A DNA stretch of 7,656 nt from Euryarchaeota archaeon UBA170. GTDB taxonomy: Archaea > Thermoplasmatota > Poseidoniia > Poseidoniales > Thalassarchaeaceae. The first letter of the stretch is position 1, and every line of letters begins with the position of its first letter. The stretch lies in assembly GCA_002499345.1 (NCBI GenBank), contig DALF01000031.1:1-7656 (forward strand), written 5' to 3'. Below, one piece after another: positions 1 through 5,601 of this stretch. The notes beneath the pieces are model-generated. The model was given only the letters and a program-made list of their open reading frames with translations. It was not told the origin of the DNA and ran no database searches. A program made the translations under genes and the position numbers.

Positions 1-11
1 ACCGACACACT

Positions 12-19
12 CTTATTAC
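12..19 (+). promoter_or_regulatory. Weak TATA-like box upstream of the first SDR-fold gene
   Basis: CTTATTAC lies centred about 26 nt before the ATG at 41. No Shine-Dalgarno is visible between it and the start codon (the last bases are cagtgcacc). That spacing is what a leaderless archaeal transcript would show, and the same CTTATT core at the same distance precedes gcvT. The box is a poor match to consensus and sits near the window edge, so the call is tentative. Confidence 0.3.
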
Positions 20-40
20 TCCCAAGTTAGTCAGTGCACC

Positions 41-886
41 ATGAAGGTTGCAATTACTGCCTCAGATGCATTCGTGGCGCCTTACATTATCGATGCTCTG
101 GGGGATGCGGCTGTAGTAATTCCAGATGAGGCATTGGAAGATAGTATGACTCTTGACGTGATGCTAACTCCCTGTAATGCACTGATACACATTAATTCAA
201 GACCTGTCAATACCAGTGTTGCCAGAAATGACCGCGAAGCCAAAATTATGATGAGAGAGGCTGCGAGACCAGTTTTAGATGCAGTGAACAGACATGGAGA
301 GCTTCACATGATTATAGTCGGAACTCTGAGGGTATACACTCATTGGTCCCCTGGTGATGACTACTATGGCCCGGAGTCGTCACTATCTCCAAGAGATACA
401 GCTGCTGAAGGTCAGCTATGGATTGAGGAGAATGCTCTAGAGAGAGCAGAGTCGGGGAGGCCGGTTAGTGTCATCAGAGCATCTAACGTTCAGGGCGTCC
501 CTCTGGAAGGGCCCCCTGGCAATGGAATTCTTCATCGATGGGCAAATGAGAGTCAAATTGGTTGGATAAATGTACCTGGATCTGGAGAGGATGTCAAGGA
601 CTTGGTCCATGTCCAGGATTTGGTGCAAACCGTACTATCCGTTCTTGAAGACCCCCCACTGACGAGAGAGAGCTTTGCCGTTGGCTCTGGCAAGGGAATA
701 ACTATGAGTGAGCTCGCGAATATCTATAATAGCAAAACTGGTGCTTCTGTGGAGCTAAACCAGAGTTCCGAGGGAGAGGTTTGGGGGATCGTAGATGCTT
801 GGTTCCTAGAGCACAGATGTGGGTTCAGACCTATGGTTAGCCTCGAGGAAATGATTGATGAGGCACTTGCCGCCTCTGGTTATTGA
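41..886 (+). CDS. Degenerate NAD-dependent epimerase/dehydratase-fold protein (extended SDR-like)
   Basis: A 281-residue protein of about the usual length for extended short-chain dehydrogenases (UDP-sugar epimerase/dehydratase class). Fold signs are a beta-strand opening at residues 2-6, IRASNVQG at 145-152 (compare LRPxxVYG) and DLVHVQDLVQTV near 186-197 (compare RDFIHVDDVA). Key residues are missing. The GxxGxxG dinucleotide motif reads ITASDAFVA at 5-13, with Ala7, Ala10 and Ala13 at all three glycine positions. The YxxxK pair aligns to Ala121 and Gln125 in AAEGQLWIEE. It is therefore probably not a normal NAD(P) oxidoreductase. It could be a binding or structural SDR relative, or use another ligand. 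The ATG at 41 starts directly at the first strand, so the N-terminus is not truncated. The stop overlaps the convergent EF-hand gene by 7 nt. The SDR-like fold is fairly sure, the function unknown. Confidence 0.8.
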   Translation: MKVAITASDAFVAPYIIDALGDAAVVIPDEALEDSMTLDVMLTPCNALIHINSRPVNTSVARNDREAKIMMREAARPVLDAVNRHGELHMIIVGTLRVYTHWSPGDDYYGPESSLSPRDTAAEGQLWIEENALERAESGRPVSVIRASNVQGVPLEGPPGNGILHRWANESQIGWINVPGSGEDVKDLVHVQDLVQTVLSVLEDPPLTRESFAVGSGKGITMSELANIYNSKTGASVELNQSSEGEVWGIVDAWFLEHRCGFRPMVSLEEMIDEALAASGY

Positions 887-2352
887 GCGTCAAGAATTAG
901 TCTCTTCCTGATTCCATTCCAGCCAGATACCTCGCATGACACTTCGCCCTCATACCCAGTCTTGAAGACTGAATCATCTGCATCCGATGGGATTCTAATC
1001 TCTACTGTATGTCCAGACGGCACCCCTTGCCCGTAGAGAGAGGCCACTGCAGTATTCCCGCCTCTGTATCTTTCAGAAATACCGATTCCAAATGTCCTTT
1101 CTACAGACGTTATCTTGATTGGGACATCAATCAATGTGCCAGATAGCTCCTCCTTCAATGCGTTCTGTTCTGATAACATTCGAGCTTGTGAGAAAGACTC
1201 GACCATGGAGAAAATTGTCAGTGACTCGGGGATTGCTTGTTCGACTGTTGGCTGTTCGGTATTTGCGACCTTCGACTCAGCTTTGGAATCAGCAGTTGCC
1301 TGTTCTGATTCTTCTTCCGTGTTTGCAGTTTCTGAGTAGGCTTCATTCGTACTTTGCGATACGACTTTCTCTATCTGAACTTGTTCATTTTCCTCGTTTG
1401 AGGGCATGGATGATACTGCAAAGGCGCCTGCCGACAAGCCTGCGACCGTCGATGCCCCAATTACTAGATTGGAAAGTGCGATTTCCTGGAATGAGTCGGC
1501 CTTAACCTTCCATAGCTCCCTCGCAGGGGGCTGTAAGAATCTCGGGAGCTTTGAGATGCTTAATTCTGCCCTTTCATCCATACTTGATCTTGCTGCCTCT
1601 AATCCCGCGGCATCTGAAATATCTGAGTCCTTCATACCCCCTAGTATCTCCGAGAATTCAACAGAAACAGAATCCATTAGATTACTTGCATTGGAACTAT
1701 CGTCACTCTGACTGTCGGCTGGTTCCACAACTTCCGCCGATGGAATATCGTTGGACGATTGGCTTTCTTCTTCGCCCTTTACCATTCGGATTGTTATTCT
1801 ACCTACTCCGACCCATCTCCTGGTGCCCGTAGGAAGGCCGCCCCCTGCAGGGGGCCTCGTCCACCCGCCTCCGTAGAAATCTTGAGTTCCGTCCAGTTCC
1901 CTATTGTCAAGACTCCAAGATGGAGCCCCTCCTGACCCGGCATTATAGTAGAACAATTTAGCCGAATTTCTATTCACAAACAATGGTTTTCCATTCATTT
2001 CTCCCTGTAATTCATAAGAACCATTGTAGAGGTTGTTTGGATGGTCCGAAACTGTGAGAGATGACTCATTGTCGTATGACTCCGATGGACCAGAATCAAT
2101 CAGTATGAGAATTTCCTGTAGGTCAATAAATCCATTGCCGTCCGAATCTAATACGGAGAAGATTGCATTTACAATTGATGCGGGCGCCTTCTGTCCTGTT
2201 ATTGATGCTAAGGCCGCCCCGAATTCATCATAGCTTAGGCTTCCATTTCCATCTAGATCATACTTGGAGAATAATGCCTCGGAGGAAATTCCCCTAGACT
2301 TCAAAATTGTTTGTAGATTCTTAATCGCTACAGCCTCGATGCCACCATTCAA
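880..2352 (-). CDS. EF-hand calcium-binding membrane protein with protist-like central domain
   Basis: A 490-residue multidomain protein, not one I can name. Residues 32-43 (DLDGNGSLSYDE) and 69-80 (DSDGNGFIDLQE) are textbook 12-residue EF-hand loops with all calcium ligands and the final Glu, so calcium binding is likely. Residues 107-191 form a Gly/Trp/Tyr-rich domain opening with YELQGEMNGKPLF. An acidic Ser-rich linker follows (193-232). One membrane segment spans about 291-315, with Arg/Lys before it (positive-inside) and an acidic Glu/Ser/Thr-rich stretch after it (318-372). Residues 370-490 are a beta-rich domain with a conserved-looking SVERTFGIGISERYRGG block, possibly OB-like but unassigned. 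The start is TTG at 2352-2350. No ATG, GTG or TTG lies between it and the in-frame stop upstream, and starting later would remove part of the first EF-hand. GGGG sits 7 nt before it. It lies 57 nt downstream of gcvT and may be cotranscribed. Confidence 0.85.
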   Translation of the reverse strand: MNGGIEAVAIKNLQTILKSRGISSEALFSKYDLDGNGSLSYDEFGAALASITGQKAPASIVNAIFSVLDSDGNGFIDLQEILILIDSGPSESYDNESSLTVSDHPNNLYNGSYELQGEMNGKPLFVNRNSAKLFYYNAGSGGAPSWSLDNRELDGTQDFYGGGWTRPPAGGGLPTGTRRWVGVGRITIRMVKGEEESQSSNDIPSAEVVEPADSQSDDSSNASNLMDSVSVEFSEILGGMKDSDISDAAGLEAARSSMDERAELSISKLPRFLQPPARELWKVKADSFQEIALSNLVIGASTVAGLSAGAFAVSSMPSNEENEQVQIEKVVSQSTNEAYSETANTEEESEQATADSKAESKVANTEQPTVEQAIPESLTIFSMVESFSQARMLSEQNALKEELSGTLIDVPIKITSVERTFGIGISERYRGGNTAVASLYGQGVPSGHTVEIRIPSDADDSVFKTGYEGEVSCEVSGWNGIRKRLILDAQ

Positions 2353-2409
2353 GATATCGCCCCGGATAGTGACAGAGGCTTTTCAGCAATGAGTGTTGCC
2401 ACTGCGGGG

Positions 2410-3558
2410 CTAGAAAAATGGTGCCTGAATGACCTCTGCCTTGATTGCCCTCCTTGGGCTTGGCCTGATCCAAACGAATTGTCCCAATACGGTTCCGGAC
2501 AGGTATGCCATTGCTATACCAACTCCTCCAAGACTGGGAGATGGGGCCCCGCTAGTCACATATCCGATTATTTTGGCATCCTCTGAGTCTGAATCCATCA
2601 CAGGATGTCCGGGTCTTGGAGATGGACCTCTTGAAATACAACGGATTGCCGACCATTTTTCTGATTTTTTAAGGGATTTGATGGTTCTTTCCCTTCCGAT
2701 GAACTCATGATCCATGTTGAGTCCGAATGGCACTGAGGTTTCTCCGCTATTTCTGGATAAGAATCCCTCTGGGAGATTGGAATCAACCAATTCTCCAAGA
2801 CCTGGCCAATGAAAATCCTGCCCCGACAATAGATACCCCTTCTCAAGTCTAAGAGTATCTCTGGCACCTAACCCAACAGGTACCAATCCTAACCCAGTGC
2901 CTACCTTTATGACTGCGCTCCAAAGAAGGTTTGCTTGACCGTTAGGAATAAAAATCTCCACACCTGTCTCGCCGGTATATCCAGTTCCTTGAATCCATCC
3001 CGATATCGAGAGATCGTTTTGACTGATGTCTTGGCACTTGAACCTCGAGACATTATTTGAATCTCCCAAAACCTGTGATACTATTTCCCTGGATTTGGGG
3101 CCTTGGATGGCGATAATACTAGTCTCTTCTGAATCATTGAGTATTTTTATGGAGCCATCACTCGGAAGCAATCCAGTGAACCAATCCATCATTACAGACA
3201 CCATCGATGCATTCGGAACCCCTAGTATCTCTTCTTCTGTTCTGATTGCAAATATCATATCATCAATTATATTTCCATCTCTATCAAGAAAATGAGTATA
3301 GCCGCAAGCACCCCTTTGAAATTTCGTGAAATCCTGAGTCCCTATGCCAGTTAGCCACTCAGAAACCCCCTTGCCAACAAATCTGAAAAGCCCCATGTGA
3401 GATACATCGAACATTCCTGCCGCTGATCTGGTGGCCAGATGTTCCTCTTTGATGGAGGAGTACCATATTGGAAGCTCGAATCCATGGAAATCTACCAACT
3501 TCGCTCCTGATTCAATATGTGAATTGTACAACGCCGTTCGCACCGGTGCATTTCCCAT
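2410..3558 (-). CDS. gcvT: Aminomethyltransferase, glycine cleavage system T protein
   Basis: GcvT transfers the methylene carbon of the aminomethyl group carried by lipoylated H protein to tetrahydrofolate, giving 5,10-methylene-THF and ammonia in the cytoplasm. At 382 residues it is the usual full length. Family landmarks in order are FDVSHMG (50-56), GNIIDDMIF (95-103, holding the conserved catalytic Asp of the IDD motif at 99/100), IQGPKSRE (151-158), GYTGETGVEIF (193-203, folate-pocket Glu), GLGARDTLRLEKG (229-241), VPFGLN and FIGRER before the C-terminal domain, then YVTSGAPSPSLGGVGIAMAY near the end. All look intact, so it should be active rather than a YgfZ-like relative. The ATG at 3558 has no Shine-Dalgarno but has a TATA-like box 26 nt upstream. 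It diverges from the TFB gene. No gcvH or gcvP lies in this window, so partners must be encoded elsewhere. Confidence 0.95.
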   Translation of the reverse strand: MGNAPVRTALYNSHIESGAKLVDFHGFELPIWYSSIKEEHLATRSAAGMFDVSHMGLFRFVGKGVSEWLTGIGTQDFTKFQRGACGYTHFLDRDGNIIDDMIFAIRTEEEILGVPNASMVSVMMDWFTGLLPSDGSIKILNDSEETSIIAIQGPKSREIVSQVLGDSNNVSRFKCQDISQNDLSISGWIQGTGYTGETGVEIFIPNGQANLLWSAVIKVGTGLGLVPVGLGARDTLRLEKGYLLSGQDFHWPGLGELVDSNLPEGFLSRNSGETSVPFGLNMDHEFIGRERTIKSLKKSEKWSAIRCISRGPSPRPGHPVMDSDSEDAKIIGYVTSGAPSPSLGGVGIAMAYLSGTVLGQFVWIRPSPRRAIKAEVIQAPFF

Positions 3559-3580
3559 GGCCCGGGGTAGGGGATAGGAG

Positions 3581-3587
3581 GAATAAG
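3581..3587 (-). promoter_or_regulatory. Probable TATA box for gcvT (leaderless spacing)
   Basis: On the minus strand CTTATTC, preceded by CACTAAA, is centred 26 nt before the gcvT ATG. The bases right before the ATG are C-rich and contain no Shine-Dalgarno, which suits leaderless initiation. A competing TATA-like element, TTTACTAT on the minus strand (plus coordinates 3597-3604) preceded by an A6 run that could serve as a BRE, would give a leader of about 16 nt. I cannot choose firmly between them. Confidence 0.35.
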
Positions 3588-3649
3588 TTTAGTGAGATAG
3601 TAAACTACTTTTTTGGACATGAGTGTTATCTAATCTTCTAATCCATGGG

Positions 3650-3657
3650 TTTAAATA
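3650..3657 (+). promoter_or_regulatory. Consensus-like TATA box of the TFB gene
   Basis: TTTAAATA is close to the archaeal box A consensus. Transcription should begin about 25-27 nt downstream, near 3678-3682. That is after the ATGs at 3645 and 3666, so neither should be on the mRNA. The box decides the start of the TFB gene in favour of ATG 3693 with a short leader, or less likely a leaderless TTG at 3681. Confidence 0.55.
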
Positions 3658-3692
3658 GTTCGGCTATGACTATACAACTGTTGGTTGATAAG

Positions 3693-4718
3693 ATGAAAGA
3701 GATTACTGAGACTCGGGTTAGATCTAAATCCTCGAGTTCTTCAAGAACTAATGGGAGACGGGCCATTGTACCTTCGATGCGCCCCTCGACTAGCAGAAAG
3801 ACCGAGGGTGTATCCAGGCCCTGTACGGTATGTGGCTCGAATTCATGGGACACCGATGAAGTTCGTGGAGAGACGTCTTGCTCCGAGTGCGGTTATGTCG
3901 CAGAGGAGAACATGATGGATCTCGGAGCAGAATGGACCAATCATTCTGGGGGGGATGATAGGAGCAGAGTGGGCGCTCCCAGTACATTGACACTCTCCGA
4001 TAAGGGACTCTCAACTGAGATAAGAAGATCAGATTTGACATCTGGAGCGGCTAAGAGGCACGGGATGTCTGGGAAGGCCCTGAGGGACTGGCGAAGAAGA
4101 CAGCGTGTCGATCAACGAAGTAAGACTAGGGACAGCAGGAGCAGGAATTTGGCCAAAGCAATGCAATTCATCAGAGACAGAGGGGATCTTCCTCCTCAGA
4201 TTGAGCAGGAGGCGGCGGGGCTGTACAGGCACTCCGTAGACAGAGGGCTAGTCACCGGGAGAAGCATCAGAGGAGTTTCGGCGGCATGTGTATACGTAGC
4301 CGCTCGTGAGGCCAGGATACCAAGAAGAATAGAAGATGTTGCAGAATCTTTCGACATGACAAAAGATGTGGATGTTAAAGAATTGAAGCGTACAATAAGA
4401 CTAGTCTCTAGATTCCTTGGTGCGCATCACATCACCGGTCCTGAAGAGTATTTCGAGAAATTTCATTCTGACTTAGGAATGAGGCCCGATGTCTTAGGCA
4501 GAGTCAGGAAGATGTGGGATTCAGTGAAAGATGATCTTTCTTGGCAGGGCAAGAAACCATCTGGTATCGCCGGCGTTATAATTTACCGGGCATCTCAAGA
4601 AAGCGACTCTCCAAGGACTCAAAGTGAGGTGTGTAAGGTCTCGGGAATCAGTGAGGTGACCCTCAGGGGCCTTCTGAAAATACTGAATCAAAAACTTTCA
4701 GAAAAATCATTTGAGTGA
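3693..4718 (+). CDS. tfb: Transcription initiation factor B (TFB, TFIIB homologue)
   Basis: TFB bridges TBP on the TATA box and RNA polymerase at archaeal promoters. From the ATG at 3693 the protein is 341 residues. It has a Ser/Arg/Lys-rich tail of about 43 residues, then a zinc ribbon with CTVCG and CSECG (Cys44, 47, 63, 66) leading into DLGAEW. A B-reader/linker region follows, holding GGDDRSRVGAP and later WRRRQRVDQRSKTRDSRSRNL. Two cyclin-like repeats complete it at about 150-240 and 245-335, the second ending in a helix-turn-helix (TQSEVCKVSGISEVTLRGLL) that reads the BRE in this family. The reading frame is open upstream to ATG 3645, but a TATA box lies inside that extension. A weak GGTTGAT precedes ATG 3693. 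The N-terminal tail is longer than in typical TFBs, whose ribbon starts near the N-terminus. It is divergent from gcvT. Family assignment is secure, the exact start is not. Confidence 0.93.
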   Translation: MKEITETRVRSKSSSSSRTNGRRAIVPSMRPSTSRKTEGVSRPCTVCGSNSWDTDEVRGETSCSECGYVAEENMMDLGAEWTNHSGGDDRSRVGAPSTLTLSDKGLSTEIRRSDLTSGAAKRHGMSGKALRDWRRRQRVDQRSKTRDSRSRNLAKAMQFIRDRGDLPPQIEQEAAGLYRHSVDRGLVTGRSIRGVSAACVYVAAREARIPRRIEDVAESFDMTKDVDVKELKRTIRLVSRFLGAHHITGPEEYFEKFHSDLGMRPDVLGRVRKMWDSVKDDLSWQGKKPSGIAGVIIYRASQESDSPRTQSEVCKVSGISEVTLRGLLKILNQKLSEKSFE

Positions 4719-4729
4719 AAAAACGACTC

Positions 4730-4736
4730 TATATAT
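4730..4736 (+). promoter_or_regulatory. Strong TATA box for the mini-ORF/SDR/Rieske operon
   Basis: TATATAT, preceded by an A-rich stretch (GTGAAAAAACGAC) that could hold a BRE, lies 12 nt after the TFB stop codon. Its centre at 4733 is 26 nt before the ATG at 4759, so the transcript should start at or within a base or two of that ATG. This is the best promoter match in the window and suggests the downstream genes form their own unit rather than depending on TFB read-through. Confidence 0.65.
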
Positions 4737-4758
4737 GCTCATCCCAAAATGTAAGGGT

Positions 4759-4851
4759 ATGAGTGTGTTGGTGAATGCAGATAGCCTTTGGGAGAGACTG
4801 GAGAGTCAACTTGAGTCGTGGGATTTCCCAATTATCCCCTCAGAAGTATGA
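4759..4851 (+). CDS. Leaderless 30-residue small ORF upstream of the SDR gene
   Basis: ATG 4759 to TGA 4849-4851 encodes 30 residues beginning MSVLVNADSLWERLESQLES and ending WDFPIIPSEV. The middle (about residues 7-21) would form an amphipathic helix. Support for translation is positional: a strong TATA box sits 26 nt upstream, so the mRNA's 5' end should fall on this ATG. The stop is 20 nt before the SDR start and is followed at once by T7. I do not recognise a homologue. It could be a real small protein, a leader peptide controlling the genes behind it, or a chance ORF after an unusually placed TATA box. Coding is not proved. Confidence 0.5.
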   Translation: MSVLVNADSLWERLESQLESWDFPIIPSEV

Positions 4852-4858
4852 TTTTTTT
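4852..4858 (+). terminator. T7 tract between mini-ORF and SDR gene, possible conditional terminator
   Basis: Seven consecutive T residues on the coding strand directly follow the mini-ORF stop codon. Oligo-T tracts of this length act as intrinsic terminators for archaeal RNA polymerase, and no hairpin is needed. Because the SDR Shine-Dalgarno begins one base after the tract, full termination here would silence the operon. A partial or translation-dependent terminator is possible, or the run may simply be AT-rich spacer. Confidence 0.3.
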
Positions 4859-4859
4859 A

Positions 4860-4863
4860 GGAG
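4860..4863 (+). promoter_or_regulatory. Shine-Dalgarno that fixes the SDR start at ATG 4872
   Basis: GGAG is followed by 8 nt (TTGATCTA) and then ATG 4872. The other in-frame candidates, GTG 4818 and ATG 4848, have no comparable motif and would add residues before the first SDR strand. The site supports an internal gene on a polycistronic mRNA whose first ORF is leaderless. Confidence 0.7.
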
Positions 4864-4871
4864 TTGATCTA

Positions 4872-5600
4872 ATGGGTTCTTATCTTGTTGTAGGCGGCAG
4901 TAGCGATATTGGTCGTATTCTCTGTAGGAGACTACTGGACGAAGGAAACTTGGTGACTGCGATTGGACGAGATTATTCTCGGATGGACGATTTGGAAGAG
5001 CTAGGCGCCAGAGTATACGTCGGGAATGCCTCGGATGAGAACTTTGTTTCGGAAGTTGTGAGCAGTTTTTCTGAAGTGGGAGATGGTAAAATTGATGGTG
5101 TTGCCCATCTAGTAGGTTCGCTACTAATCAGGCCCCCTCATGCACTGACATCGGAAGCATTCAATGAGGTCATTAATACCAATCTCACATCTGCATTCGT
5201 GATACTCTCCAAGGCGTGTAAGTACATGTTACGCAACGGAGGCGGAAGGATAGTGTTTACCTCAAGCGTAGCGGCAAGTGTCGGCCTGGTCAATCATGAG
5301 GCCGTCTCAGCTGCTAAAGGCGGTATTGAGTCGATGGCGAGATCAGCGGCGGCCACATACAGTAAGAGGGGGATAAGGGTGAATGTAGTGGCCCCGGGAC
5401 TAACTGACACCAGAATGGCACTTCCAATAACAAAATCCGAATCCTCTAAGGAAGCCGCGGTGAGTAAGATACCACTGAACAGAATTAATCTCCCCGAGGA
5501 GGTATCTGATTCTATCTTGTGGTTATTGACGAATGCCCCGGACAACATCACAGGACAGGTATTGCACCTAGATGGCGGGATGTCTCAAGTCAGGGGATAG
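4872..5600 (+). CDS. SDR family oxidoreductase with the catalytic Tyr replaced by Val
   Basis: A 242-residue classical-SDR-length protein. Residues 4-15 (YLVVGGSSDIGR) are the Rossmann opening, with Asp12 in place of the middle Gly of GxxxGxG. NTNLTS at 102-107 holds the conserved Asn104, and VFTSS at 128-132 gives Ser132 as the candidate active-site Ser. The YxxxK position reads VSAAK (Val145, Lys149), so the proton-donating Tyr is absent although the Lys remains. GIRVNVVAPGL, the switch region after it, TGQVLHLDGG near the end and LNR/LPEEV are all standard. From memory, an SDR subfamily with NHEAIAAAK in this place exists in bacteria, so the change may be a subfamily trait rather than decay. 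Substrate is unknown. The stop at 5598-5600 is one base before the Rieske ATG, and the pair is likely translationally coupled. The start was chosen from the GGAG site and from strand 1 beginning at residue 3. Confidence 0.9.
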   Translation: MGSYLVVGGSSDIGRILCRRLLDEGNLVTAIGRDYSRMDDLEELGARVYVGNASDENFVSEVVSSFSEVGDGKIDGVAHLVGSLLIRPPHALTSEAFNEVINTNLTSAFVILSKACKYMLRNGGGRIVFTSSVAASVGLVNHEAVSAAKGGIESMARSAAATYSKRGIRVNVVAPGLTDTRMALPITKSESSKEAAVSKIPLNRINLPEEVSDSILWLLTNAPDNITGQVLHLDGGMSQVRG

Positions 5601-5601
5601 T

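Noticed and set aside
1115..1505. Plus-strand ORFs antisense to the EF-hand protein gene (74 and 128 codons)
   Set aside because: They lie wholly inside a minus-strand gene with clear domains, overlap each other in two frames, lack recognisable motifs and are best explained as shadows of its biased codons.
1406..1832. Two further plus-strand ORFs antisense to the EF-hand gene's linker, membrane segment and central domain
   Set aside because: No domain features, and they oppose a well-supported coding frame.
1840..1855. Perfect 16-base palindrome with C5 and G5 arms around TGCA
   Set aside because: It sits in the codons for the Pro-Pro-Ala-Gly-Gly-Gly turn of the EF-hand protein. The Pro and Gly codons alone explain the C and G runs, and it has no regulatory position.
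2429..3295. Plus- and minus-strand ORFs overlapping gcvT in other frames
   Set aside because: The gcvT frame carries every family motif from end to end, and the overlapping frames show none.
3609..3614. T6 run in the gcvT/TFB divergent region as a terminator
   Set aside because: No gene ends toward it on the plus strand. As A6 on the minus strand it fits better as promoter-flanking sequence of gcvT.
3790..4232. Minus-strand ORFs antisense to TFB
   Set aside because: They overlap the zinc ribbon and linker coding of TFB. Their Arg/Ser/Pro-rich content is typical of antisense translation.
4818..4871. N-terminal extension of the SDR from GTG 4818 or ATG 4848
   Set aside because: There is no Shine-Dalgarno for either start, the extra residues precede the first Rossmann strand, and ATG 4872 has GGAG at 8 nt spacing.
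5572..5601. Ten-residue longer Rieske start at ATG 5572
   Set aside because: It would overlap the SDR coding end, and the added residues simply re-read SDR codons. ATG 5602 follows the SDR stop directly.
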